A stretch of DNA of 64,000 bases from the NCBI RefSeq assembly GCF_003261055.1, contig NZ_CP030073.1, positions 7,254,001-7,318,000 on the forward strand. Direction: 5' to 3'. Of this stretch, positions 9,576 to 18,680 are shown one piece after another. Source of the stretch: Streptomyces cadmiisoli. Its GTDB lineage: Bacteria; Actinomycetota; Actinomycetes; Streptomycetales; Streptomycetaceae. Numbering within the stretch: the first letter of the stretch is position 1; each line of letters begins with the position of its first letter. Under the pieces are notes generated by a model that did no database searches, had not been told where the DNA came from, and saw only the letters and a program-made list of their open reading frames with translations. The translations under genes and the position numbers were made by a program.

Positions 9576-10133
9576 CTAGTCCAGGCCCGACACCTTGAAC
9601 ACGGTACGGGCCGTCTCGGCGTCCAGCCGCGCCGAGACGCGCTTGAGGGCCGTGGGCCCGGACTGCAGGTAGCCGGACGCCTCGGCACGGTGGGCGTCCA
9701 GGTCGACGCGGTACCACAGCTCGGGGTTGTCGATCAGCACCCGCGGGTCGATCTCGATCCGGTCGCCGAAGGCGTCGCGCAGCAGCAGCCGCTGCGAGAC
9801 GCCGTCCAGACTGCGCACCGACACGAGCAGGTCGGTGCGGACCCGTCGGGTGCGCAGCAGCGACCGCGAGGCGATCCATCCCTCACCCACGGACACGCGG
9901 GGCGGGCAGAGCACCAGGAACAGCAGCGTCGCGAGGCCGAGCCACAGCAGCGCACGCCAGGCGGTCAGGCTGCCGGCGCCCCAGTCGATCACCAGCAGCA
10001 AGGCGGCCAGCAGGCCGGCGCAGCCGGCAGCGCTGCGCACATCACGTGCCCAGTGGCGGTCGTGGACCGGCGGGCGGGGGTGCCGGGCCGGTCGGTCGGT
10101 CAGATCCCGGCCCCGGTCGTCACGGAGTCCCAT
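9576..10133 (-). CDS. Two-TM membrane protein with PH-like cytosolic domain
   Basis: A 185-residue protein: a charged N-terminal tail (1-32), two hydrophobic segments at about 33-76, and a C-terminal soluble region rich in short beta-like stretches that resembles bacterial PH-like membrane proteins. I do not recognise a named family with confidence. It is divergent from the canonical kdp operon, and its promoter region carries a KdpE-like box on its own strand, with a TAGCGT -10 (10141-10146, minus strand) about 30 bp beyond the box. I infer that it belongs to the potassium regulon, perhaps as an accessory or sensing factor. Function unknown. Confidence 0.8.
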   Translation of the reverse strand: MGLRDDRGRDLTDRPARHPRPPVHDRHWARDVRSAAGCAGLLAALLLVIDWGAGSLTAWRALLWLGLATLLFLVLCPPRVSVGEGWIASRSLLRTRRVRTDLLVSVRSLDGVSQRLLLRDAFGDRIEIDPRVLIDNPELWYRVDLDAHRAEASGYLQSGPTALKRVSARLDAETARTVFKVSGLD

Positions 10134-10175
10134 ACCCCCGACGCTAGATGCCGCGCGAGCGGGGGCCGCGGGCGT

Positions 10176-10223
10176 TGACGGCCCTCTGACGTACGGGGCA
10201 GGGTTCTTGACGCCGCCGCAGCG
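10176..10223 (-). promoter_or_regulatory. KdpE-like box C upstream of the PH-like membrane gene
   Basis: On the minus strand, CGTCA half-sites (TGACG on plus) lie at 10176, 10187 and 10208, and a degenerate fourth (CAGCG) at 10219. Offsets are again 0/11/32/43. The box edge is 43 bp from the start codon at 10133, the same distance as for kdpD at 6969. Confidence 0.68.
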
Positions 10224-10337
10224 GCCGTTGCCGTCCCGCCGGCTCGCACGACCGCCGTACGGCGCGGGCGCGCCGGCCCGTCGGCAGCGCGCCGGACCCG
10301 GCGCGACCGCCCCAGCGCCGGAGCGGCCGTCCCGGCC

Positions 10338-10418
10338 TCCGTCCCGGCCTCCGTCCCGATCCCGTGCGGCGCCTGCGATGGTCCGTCCCGGCCTCCGTCC
10401 CGATCCCGCGCGGCACCT
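10338..10418. repeat. 37-bp direct repeat, two copies 44 bp apart
   Basis: Copies at 10338-10374 and 10382-10418 differ at two positions. Each contains a shorter CCTCCGTCCCG subrepeat. The pair lies between the two divergent KdpE-like boxes. Confidence 0.85.
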
Positions 10419-10519
10419 CCGCCGAGCACTCCGTGCGGCGTGAAACCGACGGCGTGATCCGTCGGCCCGGCTCGAACCGCCCTGACGATCGGCTTCCGCA
10501 TTCGCGCAGGCCGGGTGGC

Positions 10520-10567
10520 CGTAAGAGTCGCGTCAAGGCGGCGCAGAGGGCCGTAAGGGAGCCGTCA
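10520..10567 (+). promoter_or_regulatory. KdpE-like box D upstream of the canonical kdp operon
   Basis: Half-sites CGTAA (10520), CGTCA (10531), CGTAA (10552) and CGTCA (10563) repeat the 0/11/32/43 pattern. The box ends 90 bp before the first small gene of the operon. Confidence 0.78.
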
Positions 10568-10656
10568 ACGGCGGTCGAAACCGGTCGGCGAGGCGGTTTC
10601 CTCGAACCGTTCTGTTCCAACCGAACCCAACCGAACCTCTACTCCAGGAGCTCACG

Positions 10657-10740
10657 ATGGCCGATGTGGCCTTCGTCGTCACCACGATCGCGCTGTTCGC
10701 GCTGGTGACCCTCGTCGCCAAGGGGGTGACGAAGCTGTGA
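10657..10740 (+). CDS. 27-aa hydrophobic micropeptide preceding kdpF
   Basis: Encodes [27 protein letters not shown], a single predicted transmembrane helix with a basic C-terminal end. It has the best ribosome-binding site in the operon leader (AGGAG at 10646-10650, six bases before the ATG). Its stop overlaps the GTG start of kdpF, implying translational coupling. Size and topology resemble KdpF, so it may be a second small stabilising subunit or a membrane-anchored regulator of the complex. I recall similar unnamed short ORFs before kdpF in other high-GC bacteria; I have not verified this. Its function is inferred only from position. Confidence 0.8.
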   Translation: MADVAFVVTTIALFALVTLVAKGVTKL

Positions 10741-10826
10741 CCGCAGAGAACGTAGTCGGCCTGGTCGTGGCCGTCGCCCTGCTGGGCTATCTCGTCCTCG
10801 CCCTGATCTTCCCGGAGAGGTTCTGA
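10737..10826 (+). CDS. kdpF: KdpF, small stabilising subunit of the Kdp ATPase
   Basis: A 29-residue peptide, [19 protein letters not shown] then [10 protein letters not shown]: one membrane helix ending in the family-typical PERF. KdpF stabilises the KdpFABC complex in the membrane. It starts at a GTG overlapping the previous stop (GTGA) and ends 8 nt before kdpA. It is 29/29 alignable with the second KdpF in this window and differs at only a few positions. Confidence 0.93.
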   Translation: MTAENVVGLVVAVALLGYLVLALIFPERF

Positions 10827-10834
10827 GCACGACA

Positions 10835-12496
10835 ATGGGTCCCGTACTTGCCGGCGTGCTCCAGTTGCTCGCCCTCATCGGCGCACTGGCGATCGCCTAC
10901 GTCCCCCTTGGCAACTACATGGCCAAGGTCTACTCCTCCGACAAGCACTGGCGTGTCGAGAAGTGGATCTACAAGGGGATAGGCGCCAACCCCGACACCG
11001 AGATGCGCTGGACCGCGTACCTGCGCGGTGTGCTCGCCTTCTCGGTGGCCGGTGTCCTCTTCCTCTACCTGCTCCAGCGGCTCCAGGGCATCCTGCCCGG
11101 CTCGCTCGGCTTCTCCGCGATCGACCCGGACCAGGCGTTCAACACCGCCGTGTCGTTCGTGGCCAACACCAACTGGCAGTCGTACTACGGCGAACAGGCC
11201 ATGGGCCACGTCGTGCAGACCGGCGGCCTGGCCGTGCAGAACTTCGTCTCCGCGGCCGTCGGCATGGCCGTCGCGGTGGCGCTGGTGCGCGGCTTCGCCC
11301 GCTCGCGCACCGGTGACCTGGGCAACTTCTGGGCGGACCTGGTGCGCGGCACCGTCCGCATCCTGCTGCCGCTCGCCTTCGTCGGCGCGCTCGTCCTGGT
11401 CGCCGGCGGTGTCATCCAGAACTTCTCCGGTATCCACGAGGTCGGCCAGTTCATCGGCGGCTCGCAGGAGTGGAACGGCGGCGCCGTCGCCTCGCAGGAG
11501 GTCATCAAGGAGCTGGGCACCAACGGCGGCGGTTACTTCAACGCCAACAGCGCCCACCCCTTCGAGAACCCGACGCCGTTCACGAACCTCTTCGAGATCT
11601 TCCTGATCCTCGTCATCCCGTTCGCGCTGACCCGCACCTTCGGCGTGATGGTCGGCTCGGTCCGGCAGGGCTACGCGATCCTCGCCACCATGGCCACCAT
11701 CTGGCTCGGCTTCGTCGCGCTGATGATGTGGACCGAGTTCGCCCACCGCGGCCCGGCGTTCGAGATCGCCGGCGGCGCGATGGAGGGCAAGGAGCTCCGC
11801 TTCGGCATCGGCGGTTCGTCGATCTTCGCGGTCTCCACCACGCTGACCTCGACCGGTGCGGTCGACTCCTTCCACTCCTCGTTCACCGGCCTCGGCGGCG
11901 GCATCACCATGCTCGGCATGATGCTGGGCGAGATCGCGCCCGGTGGTGTCGGTTCCGGCCTCTACGGCATGCTGATCATGGCGATCATCGCGGTGTTCAT
12001 CGCCGGTCTGATGGTCGGCCGTACGCCGGAGTACCTGGGCAAGAAGATCGGCACCCGCGAGATCAAGCTGGCGGCCCTCTACATCCTGGTCACGCCCGCG
12101 CTGGTGCTCGTCTTCACCGGACTGGCCATGGCGCTGCCCACCCCGGGCAACTCGATGACCAACAGCGGGGCGCACGGCTTCTCCGAGATCCTGTACGCCT
12201 ACACGTCCGCCGCGAACAACAACGGCTCGGCCTTCGCCGGTCTGAACGCGGACACCCAGTGGTTCAACAGCACGCTCGGCATCGCCATGCTGCTCGGCCG
12301 GTTCGTGCCGATGGTGTTCGTCCTGGCCCTCGCGGGTTCGCTCGCCGAGCAGAAGCCGGTACCGGCCACCGCGGGCACCCTGCGTACCGACAAGCCGCTG
12401 TACGCCGGTCTGCTCGTCGGCACGATCATCATCATCACCGGTCTCACGTACTTCCCGGCCCTGGCGCTGGGACCGCTGGCCGAGGGGCTGGCGTGA
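10835..12496 (+). CDS. kdpA: KdpA, K+-selective channel-like subunit
   Basis: A 553-residue, roughly ten-helix protein of the K+ channel-derived superfamily. All four pore loops are canonical: [30 protein letters not shown] (GTNGGG at residues 228-233), the third-loop GLGGG region, and [10 protein letters not shown]. It forms the selectivity filter and passes K+ through the intersubunit tunnel to KdpB. It begins 8 nt after kdpF, and its stop overlaps an upstream ATG of kdpB. Length equals E. coli KdpA within a few residues. Expected to be fully functional. Confidence 0.97.
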   Translation: MGPVLAGVLQLLALIGALAIAYVPLGNYMAKVYSSDKHWRVEKWIYKGIGANPDTEMRWTAYLRGVLAFSVAGVLFLYLLQRLQGILPGSLGFSAIDPDQAFNTAVSFVANTNWQSYYGEQAMGHVVQTGGLAVQNFVSAAVGMAVAVALVRGFARSRTGDLGNFWADLVRGTVRILLPLAFVGALVLVAGGVIQNFSGIHEVGQFIGGSQEWNGGAVASQEVIKELGTNGGGYFNANSAHPFENPTPFTNLFEIFLILVIPFALTRTFGVMVGSVRQGYAILATMATIWLGFVALMMWTEFAHRGPAFEIAGGAMEGKELRFGIGGSSIFAVSTTLTSTGAVDSFHSSFTGLGGGITMLGMMLGEIAPGGVGSGLYGMLIMAIIAVFIAGLMVGRTPEYLGKKIGTREIKLAALYILVTPALVLVFTGLAMALPTPGNSMTNSGAHGFSEILYAYTSAANNNGSAFAGLNADTQWFNSTLGIAMLLGRFVPMVFVLALAGSLAEQKPVPATAGTLRTDKPLYAGLLVGTIIIITGLTYFPALALGPLAEGLA

Positions 12497-12528
12497 TGAC
12501 CACCCGGACACAGAAGCAAGAGGACTCG

Positions 12529-14628
12529 ATGTCCACAGCCACTCCGACCCGGGCGCCGCACAGCGACGTACCCACCGGGCACAAGTCCGCCGAGGGCCGT
12601 GTCGGCGCGGGCCTCTTCGACCCGAGGCAACTGGTCAGGTCGCTGCCGGAAGCCTTCCGCAAGCTGCACCCGCGGGTGATGGTCAAGTCGCCCGTGATGT
12701 TCGTGGTGTGGATCGGCTCGATCCTGACCACCGTCTTCTCCTTCACGGACCCGGGCGACTGGTTCGGCTGGACGATCAGCGCGTGGCTCTGGCTCACCGT
12801 GATCTTCGCCAACCTGGCCGAGGCGGTCGCCGAGGGCCGCGGCAAGGCGCAGGCCGACACCCTGCGCAAGGCCAAGACCGACACCGTGGCCCGGCGCCTC
12901 GTGGGCGCCCGCGAGGAGCGGGTGCCCGGCACCGAACTGCGCATCGGCGACCAGGTCGTGTGCGAGGCCGGCGACATCATCCCCGGTGACGGCGACGTCG
13001 TCGAGGGCGTCGCGAGCGTCGACGAGTCGGCGATCACCGGTGAGTCCGCGCCCGTGATCCGTGAGTCGGGCGGCGACCGCTCCGCGGTCACCGGCGGCAC
13101 CAAGGTGCTCTCCGACCGCATCGTCGTCAAGATCACGACGAAGCCGGGAGAGACCTTCATCGACCGGATGATCAGCCTCGTCGAGGGCGCGTCCCGGCAG
13201 AAGACGCCGAACGAGATCGCCCTGAACATCCTGCTCGCCTCGCTGACGATCGCCTTCCTGCTGGCGTGCGCCACGCTGCCCCCGTTCGCGGACTACGCCG
13301 GCACCGAGCTGACGATGGTCGTGCTGGTCGCCCTGCTGGTCTGCCTCATCCCGACCACGATCGGCGCCCTGCTTTCCGCGATCGGCATCGCGGGCATGGA
13401 CCGGCTGGTGCAGCGCAACGTGCTGGCGATGTCGGGCCGCGCGGTCGAGGCCGCCGGCGACGTCTCCACCCTGCTGCTGGACAAGACCGGCACCATCACG
13501 CTCGGCAACCGGCAGGCCGCCGAGTTCGTGCCGGTCGGCGGCGTCACCGCCGCCGAGGTCGCGGACGCCGCCCAGCTGTCGTCGCTGGCCGACGAGACGC
13601 CCGAGGGCCGCTCCGTCGTCGTCCTCGCGAAGGACAAGTACGGGCTGCGCGAGCGCCACCAGGGCGAGCTGGCGAACGCCGAGTGGATCGCCTTCACCGC
13701 CCAGACCCGGATGTCCGGAGTCGACGTGGACGGCAGGAAGGTCCGCAAGGGCGCGGCCGGTTCCGTCATCGCCTGGGTGGGCGAGCGTGGCGGCCGGATC
13801 TCCGAGGACGCCGACCGGCTGGTCAGGGAGATCTCCCAGGCGGGCGGGACGCCGCTGCTCGTGGCGGTCGAGGACGCCGACGGGGCCCGTGTGCTGGGCG
13901 TCATCCACCTCAAGGACGTCGTCAAGGACGGCATGCGCGAGCGGTTCCAGGAACTGCGCCGCATGGGCATCAAGACCGTCATGATCACGGGTGACAACCC
14001 GCTGACGGCCAAGGCCATCGCCGAGGAGGCGGGCGTCGACGACTTCCTCGCGGAGGCGACTCCCGAGGACAAGATGGCGCTGATCAAGCGGGAGCAGGCG
14101 GGCGGCAAGCTGGTCGCGATGACCGGTGACGGCACCAACGACGCCCCGGCGCTCGCGCAGGCCGACGTCGGCGTGGCGATGAACACCGGTACGTCGGCCG
14201 CCAAGGAGGCCGGCAACATGGTCGACCTCGACTCCAACCCGACCAAGCTCATCGAGATCGTCGAGATCGGCAAGCAGTTGCTGATCACCCGCGGTGCGCT
14301 GACCACCTTCTCCATCGCCAACGACGTCGCGAAGTACTTCGCGATCATCCCGGCGCTGTTCGCGGCGGTCTACCCGGGCCTGGACAAGCTGAACATCATG
14401 CAGCTGTCCTCGCCGGACTCCGCGATCCTGTCGGCCGTCGTCTTCAACGCGCTCGTCATCATCGCGCTGGTGCCGCTCGCCCTGAAGGGCGTGCAGTACC
14501 GGCCGGTGAGCGCCGACCGGATGCTTCGGCGCAACCTCGGGATCTACGGCCTCGGCGGCCTGATAGCCCCCTTCATCGGCATCAAGGTCATCGACATGAT
14601 CATCTCCCTCATCCCCGGAATCGGCTGA
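12529..14628 (+). CDS. kdpB: KdpB, catalytic P-type ATPase subunit
   Basis: A 699-residue catalytic subunit. It has TGESAPV (A domain), [10 protein letters not shown] (phosphorylation site), [16 protein letters not shown] (P domain) and TM5 NDVAKYF. It hydrolyses ATP to drive K+ uptake with KdpA and KdpC. I favour the ATG at 12529, which has an AGAGGA ribosome-binding site five bases upstream; an ATG at 12496 overlapping the kdpA stop is in frame and would add 11 residues. It is followed 5 bp later by kdpC. Confidence 0.96.
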   Translation: MSTATPTRAPHSDVPTGHKSAEGRVGAGLFDPRQLVRSLPEAFRKLHPRVMVKSPVMFVVWIGSILTTVFSFTDPGDWFGWTISAWLWLTVIFANLAEAVAEGRGKAQADTLRKAKTDTVARRLVGAREERVPGTELRIGDQVVCEAGDIIPGDGDVVEGVASVDESAITGESAPVIRESGGDRSAVTGGTKVLSDRIVVKITTKPGETFIDRMISLVEGASRQKTPNEIALNILLASLTIAFLLACATLPPFADYAGTELTMVVLVALLVCLIPTTIGALLSAIGIAGMDRLVQRNVLAMSGRAVEAAGDVSTLLLDKTGTITLGNRQAAEFVPVGGVTAAEVADAAQLSSLADETPEGRSVVVLAKDKYGLRERHQGELANAEWIAFTAQTRMSGVDVDGRKVRKGAAGSVIAWVGERGGRISEDADRLVREISQAGGTPLLVAVEDADGARVLGVIHLKDVVKDGMRERFQELRRMGIKTVMITGDNPLTAKAIAEEAGVDDFLAEATPEDKMALIKREQAGGKLVAMTGDGTNDAPALAQADVGVAMNTGTSAAKEAGNMVDLDSNPTKLIEIVEIGKQLLITRGALTTFSIANDVAKYFAIIPALFAAVYPGLDKLNIMQLSSPDSAILSAVVFNALVIIALVPLALKGVQYRPVSADRMLRRNLGIYGLGGLIAPFIGIKVIDMIISLIPGIG

Positions 14629-14633
14629 TCGCC

Positions 14634-15302
14634 ATGAACAACTCCGTATCGAACACCGCCCGGTTGTTCGGGGCGGGCCTGCGCGCCCTCCTCGTCCTGA
14701 CCCTCGTACTGGGCGTCTTCTATCCGCTGGCCGTGACCGGCGTCGCCCAGGGGCTGTTCAACGACAAGGCGAACGGCTCGGAGATCACGTCGCAGGGCAA
14801 GGTCGTCGGCTCCTCCCTGATCGGTCAGGCGTACAACCTGCCCCTGAAGGAGGGCCAGGAGACCCCGGAAGCCGACCTGAAGTGGTTCCAGGGCCGTCCG
14901 CAGAACGGCCTGGGCACCAACAGCGTCAACACCCAGTACTCGCTGATCCTCTCCGGCGCCACCAACCGCTCCGGTGACAACGAGGAACTCATCCAGTGGG
15001 TGAAGGACGCCAAGGCCGCCGTGGTGAAGGACAACTCCGTCTCGGGCTACGAGGTCAAGCCCTCCCAGGTGCCCGCCGACGCGGTGACCTCCTCCGGCTC
15101 CGGCCTGGACCCGGACATCTCCCCGCAGTACGCGGACATCCAGGTCCACCGGGTCGCCGAGAAGAACGGACTGCCCGTCGCCGAGGTGCAAGAGCTCGTG
15201 GACGACCACACCGAGGGCCGCACGCTCGGATTCATGGGTGAGCCCCGGGTCAACGTCCTGGAGCTGAACATCGCGCTCAAGGAACTCGTGGCCAAGAGCT
15301 GA
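14634..15302 (+). CDS. kdpC: KdpC, accessory subunit
   Basis: A 222-residue protein: one N-terminal transmembrane helix (about 12-38) followed by an extracytoplasmic domain with the family motifs GSSLIGQ, FQGRP, SGSGLDPDISPQYA and HTEGRTLGFMGEPRVNVLELN. Normal length for the family, with no insert. KdpC bridges KdpA and KdpB and raises ATP affinity. The Shine-Dalgarno is weak; translation is probably coupled to kdpB. A 12-bp hairpin follows at 15321-15367. Confidence 0.96.
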   Translation: MNNSVSNTARLFGAGLRALLVLTLVLGVFYPLAVTGVAQGLFNDKANGSEITSQGKVVGSSLIGQAYNLPLKEGQETPEADLKWFQGRPQNGLGTNSVNTQYSLILSGATNRSGDNEELIQWVKDAKAAVVKDNSVSGYEVKPSQVPADAVTSSGSGLDPDISPQYADIQVHRVAEKNGLPVAEVQELVDDHTEGRTLGFMGEPRVNVLELNIALKELVAKS

Positions 15303-15320
15303 CGGCGTTACGCGAATCGC

Positions 15321-15367
15321 GCGGGAGTCGGCGGCCGGAGACACCTTCCGGAACGGCCGGCTCCCGC
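15321..15367 (+). terminator. Hairpin between kdpC and kdpE
   Basis: Arms 15321-15332 and 15356-15367 (12 bp, one GU wobble) with a 23-nt loop that holds a smaller 5-bp stem. No T-run follows. It may partly terminate or process the message so that kdpED is made at a lower level than kdpFABC. Confidence 0.55.
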
Positions 15368-15423
15368 CGCCATGCGGCCGGTTGCGGCGCAGCCGGCGTG
15401 TACGACAGGAAGGGCGCACACCC

Positions 15424-16107
15424 ATGACCAGGGTGCTGGTGGTGGAGGACGACCCGCAGCTCGTCCGGGCTCTCGTGATCAACATGCAGGCGCGCCGCTA
15501 CGGAGTGGACGCGGCCCCCGACGGGGCCACGGCCCTGCGTCTGGCCGCCGCCCGCCGGCCCGACGTGGTGATGCTCGACCTGGGGCTGCCCGACATGGAC
15601 GGGGTCGACGTCATCAAGGCGCTGCGCGGCTGGACACGGGTCCCGGTCCTGGTGCTCTCGGCCCGTCAGGCCTCCGACGAGAAGGTCGCGGCACTGGACG
15701 CAGGCGCCGACGACTACGTCACCAAGCCGTTCAGCATGGACGAACTCATGGCGCGGCTGCGGGCCGCCGTCCGCCGCACCGAGGAGGTCCCGGCCGCCGT
15801 CGGGAGAACGGTCGTGCGGACCGCGGGCTTCACCATCGACCTGCTCGCGAAGAAGGCGGTGCGGGACGGCCGCGACGTACGGCTCACGCCGACCGAATGG
15901 CATCTGCTGGAGATCCTGGTCACCAACCGCGGCCGGCTCGTCACGCAGAAGCACCTGCTCCAGGAGGTCTGGGGGGTGTCCCGGCGCAGCAAGACGAACT
16001 ACCTGAGGGTCTACATGGCCCAGCTGCGGCGCAAGTTGGAAACGGACCCCGCGCACCCCCGCTACCTCATCACCGAACCCGGCATGGGTTACCGCTTCGA
16101 AGGGTGA
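15424..16107 (+). CDS. kdpE: KdpE, OmpR-family response regulator
   Basis: A 227-residue regulator. The receiver domain has the acidic pocket VVEDD (residues 6-10), phospho-acceptor Asp52 in MLDLGLPDMDG and the conserved Lys of TKPFSMDEL. The winged-helix domain includes LTPTEWHLLEILV and a recognition helix around RSKTNYLRVYMAQLRRKLE. OmpR-family proteins bind as head-to-tail dimers on direct repeats about 10-11 bp apart, as in the boxes found in this window. It is the only KdpE here and precedes kdpD by 2 nt. The ATG at 15424 has an AGGAAGGG site upstream. Confidence 0.96.
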   Translation: MTRVLVVEDDPQLVRALVINMQARRYGVDAAPDGATALRLAAARRPDVVMLDLGLPDMDGVDVIKALRGWTRVPVLVLSARQASDEKVAALDAGADDYVTKPFSMDELMARLRAAVRRTEEVPAAVGRTVVRTAGFTIDLLAKKAVRDGRDVRLTPTEWHLLEILVTNRGRLVTQKHLLQEVWGVSRRSKTNYLRVYMAQLRRKLETDPAHPRYLITEPGMGYRFEG

Positions 16108-16109
16108 AC

Positions 16110-18653
16110 ATGGCACGCGGCAAGCTTCGGATCTACCTCGGCGCCGCCCCGGGCGTCGGCAAGACCTACGCGATGCTCTCCGAGGCGCACCGGCGCGTCG
16201 AACGGGGCACCGACTGCGTGGTGGCCTTCGTCGAGCACCACGACCGGCCGCGCACCGAGGTGATGCTGCACGGTCTGGAACAGGTGCAGCGCCGGCGACT
16301 CGACTACCGGGGCGGCGTGTTCGGCGAGATGGACGTGGACGCGGTGCTGGCCCGGCGGCCGCAGGTCGCGCTGGTCGACGAACTCGCCCACACCAACGTC
16401 CCCGGCTCCCGCAACACCAAGCGCTGGCAGGACGTGGAGGAACTGCTGGCCGCGGGCATCGACGTCATCTCCACGGTCAACATCCAGCACCTGGAGTCCC
16501 TCGGCGACGTCGTCGAGTCCATCACGGGCATCCGGCAGCGCGAGACGGTGCCCGACGAGGTCGTGCGCCGCGCGGACCAGGTCGACCTCGTCGACATGTC
16601 CCCCGAGGCGCTGCGGCGGCGCATGGCGCACGGCAACATCTACAAGTCGGACAAGGTCGACGCGGCGCTGTCCAACTACTTCCGGCCCGGAAACCTCACC
16701 GCGCTGCGCGAACTGGCGCTGCTGTGGGTGGCCGACCGGGTCGACGAATACCTCACCGAGTACCGCAGCGAACACCGGGTCTCGAAGATCTGGGGTTCGC
16801 GCGAGCGGATCGTGGTCGGCCTGACCGGCGGACCGGAGGGCCGGACCCTGATCCGCCGGGCCGTGCGGCTGGCGGAGAAGGGCGCCGGCGGTGAGGTGCT
16901 GGCCGTCTACATCTCCCGCAGCGACGGACTGACCGGCGCCTCACCGAAGGAACTGGCCGTCCAGCGCACCCTGGTGGAGGATCTCGGCGGCACCTTCCAC
17001 CAGGTGGTCGGCGAGGACGTACCGGCGGCGCTGCTGGACTTCGCCCGCGGTGTCAACGCCACCCAGATCGTGCTCGGCGTCTCGCGCCGCAAGACCTGGC
17101 AGTACGTCCTCGGGCCGGGTGTCGGCGCCACCGTCGCCCGCGAGTCCGGGCCCGACCTCGACGTCCACCTCATCACCCACGCCGAGGCCGGAAAGGGCCG
17201 CGGACTGCCGGTGGCGCGCGGCGCGCGTCTGGGCCGACCCCGCGTCGTCCGGGGCTGGCTCGTCGGCGTGCTCGGTCCCGTCCTGCTGACCCTCCTGCTG
17301 ACGAGCGTCACCCCCGAGGTCGGCCTCGCCAACGACATGCTGCTGTACCTGACGTTCACGGTGGCGGCGGCCCTGCTCGGCGGACTGCTGCCGGCGCTGG
17401 CCTCGGCGGTGGTGGGCTCGCTGCTGCTCAACTGGTTCTTCACACCCCCGGTCCACACCCTGACCATCGCCGACCCGAAGAACATCGTCGCCATCGCCAT
17501 CTTCATAGGCGTGGCGGTGTCGGTGGCCTCCGTGGTGGACCTGGCGGCCCGGCGCACCCAGCAGGCGTCCCGGCTGCGGGCGGAGTCGGAGATCCTGTCC
17601 TTCCTCGCGGGCAACGTGTTGCGCGGCGAGACCGGCCTCGAGGAACTGCTGGAGCGGGTGCGCGAGACGTTCGGCATGGAGTCCGTGGCGCTGCTCGAGC
17701 GGGAGGCCGACGTGGCGCCCTGGACCTGCGCGGGCAGCGTGGGGCCGCGGCCGGTCGCCAACCCGGAGGACGCGGACGTGGACATGCCGGTCGGCGACCA
17801 CACCGCGCTCGCGCTCAACGGCCGTGTGCTGCCCGCCGAGGACCGCCGGGTGCTCGCCGCCTTCGCCGCGCAGGCCGTGGTCGTCCTCGACCGCCGGCGG
17901 CTCCAGGAGGAGGCGGACCGGGCCCGTACGCTGGCCGAGGGCAACCGCATCCGCACCGCGCTGCTGGCCGCCGTCAGCCACGATCTGCGGACCCCGCTCG
18001 CGGGCATCAAGGCGTCGGTGACCTCACTGCGTTCGGACGACGTCGAGTGGTCCGAGGAGGACCGGGCCGCCCTGCTGGAGGCGATCGAGGAGGGCGCGGA
18101 CCGGCTCGACCACCTGGTCGGCAACCTGCTCGACATGTCCCGCCTCCAGACCGGCACCGTCTCCCCGCTGGTCCGGGAGATCGACCTCGACGAAGTGGTG
18201 CCGATGGCCCTCGGCGGGGTCCCCGAGGGCAGCGTCGATCTCGACATCCCGGAGACGCTGCCGATGGTCCACGTCGACAAGGGACTGCTGGAGCGGTCGG
18301 TGGCCAACCTCGTGGAGAACGCGGTCAAGTACAGCCCGCCCGGCGCCCGGGTCCTGGTGTCCGCGAGCGCCATCAACGAACGGGTGGAGGTGCGGGTGGT
18401 GGACCGCGGGCCCGGTGTCCCGGACGACGCCAAGGAGCGCATCTTCGAGCCCTTCCAGCGCCACGGCGACGCCCCGCGCGGCGCCGGGGTGGGGCTCGGC
18501 CTCGCCGTCGCCCGCGGCTTCGCCGAGGCCATGGGCGGCACGCTGAACGCGGAGGACACCCCGGGCGGCGGTCTGACCATGGTGCTCAGCCTGCGCCGGG
18601 TGCCGGGCCGCCGCCCGGACCGGCCGGACTACTCGGCGCGGGTGGTCTCGTAG
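16110..18653 (+). CDS. kdpD: KdpD, K+-responsive sensor histidine kinase
   Basis: An 847-residue sensor: KdpD domain with Walker A GAAPGVGKT (residues 11-19), a DELAHTNVPG motif and a Usp-like domain (about 225-350). Four transmembrane segments lie at about 380-475. A GAF-like region precedes HisKA SHDLRTPLAGI with His624, and the HATPase has NLVENAVKYSP and DRGPGVP motifs. It phosphorylates KdpE in response to low K+ or turgor and, in other bacteria, responds to c-di-AMP through the Usp domain. It is transcribed with kdpE (2-nt gap, GAAGGG site inside the kdpE end). It is a paralogue of the orphan KdpD at 6969. Confidence 0.96.
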   Translation: MARGKLRIYLGAAPGVGKTYAMLSEAHRRVERGTDCVVAFVEHHDRPRTEVMLHGLEQVQRRRLDYRGGVFGEMDVDAVLARRPQVALVDELAHTNVPGSRNTKRWQDVEELLAAGIDVISTVNIQHLESLGDVVESITGIRQRETVPDEVVRRADQVDLVDMSPEALRRRMAHGNIYKSDKVDAALSNYFRPGNLTALRELALLWVADRVDEYLTEYRSEHRVSKIWGSRERIVVGLTGGPEGRTLIRRAVRLAEKGAGGEVLAVYISRSDGLTGASPKELAVQRTLVEDLGGTFHQVVGEDVPAALLDFARGVNATQIVLGVSRRKTWQYVLGPGVGATVARESGPDLDVHLITHAEAGKGRGLPVARGARLGRPRVVRGWLVGVLGPVLLTLLLTSVTPEVGLANDMLLYLTFTVAAALLGGLLPALASAVVGSLLLNWFFTPPVHTLTIADPKNIVAIAIFIGVAVSVASVVDLAARRTQQASRLRAESEILSFLAGNVLRGETGLEELLERVRETFGMESVALLEREADVAPWTCAGSVGPRPVANPEDADVDMPVGDHTALALNGRVLPAEDRRVLAAFAAQAVVVLDRRRLQEEADRARTLAEGNRIRTALLAAVSHDLRTPLAGIKASVTSLRSDDVEWSEEDRAALLEAIEEGADRLDHLVGNLLDMSRLQTGTVSPLVREIDLDEVVPMALGGVPEGSVDLDIPETLPMVHVDKGLLERSVANLVENAVKYSPPGARVLVSASAINERVEVRVVDRGPGVPDDAKERIFEPFQRHGDAPRGAGVGLGLAVARGFAEAMGGTLNAEDTPGGGLTMVLSLRRVPGRRPDRPDYSARVVS

Positions 18654-18662
18654 CGACTGGAC

Positions 18663-18680
18663 GGCCCGCCGGTTCGGGCC
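18663..18680. terminator. Bidirectional hairpin between kdpD and usp
   Basis: GGCCCG (18663-18668), a 6-nt loop, CGGGCC (18675-18680), placed exactly between the convergent stop codons. Short, with no T-run; a probable shared terminator. Confidence 0.55.

Larger units (their letters stand above)
10134..10656. other. Divergent promoter region of the canonical kdp operon
   Basis: 523 bp without a convincing gene. It holds two back-to-back KdpE-like boxes (10176-10223 minus and 10520-10567 plus) and a duplicated 37-bp segment at 10338-10418. Open frames across the repeats are low-complexity Gly/Thr/Glu/Ala and look spurious. Confidence 0.75.

Noticed and set aside
6596..9598. A 1000-codon open frame overlapping the orphan kdpD
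   Set aside because: Arg/Gly/Pro-rich off-frame translation; the overlapping frame encodes a full KdpD with all motifs.
10144..10620. Open frames over the 37-bp direct repeats
   Set aside because: They translate to low-complexity Gly-Thr-Glu-Ala runs caused by the DNA repeat and contain the KdpE-like boxes.
12496..12528. kdpB start at the ATG overlapping the kdpA stop
   Set aside because: Possible by coupling, but the ATG at 12529 has a clear AGAGGA site at proper spacing; kept as an alternative.
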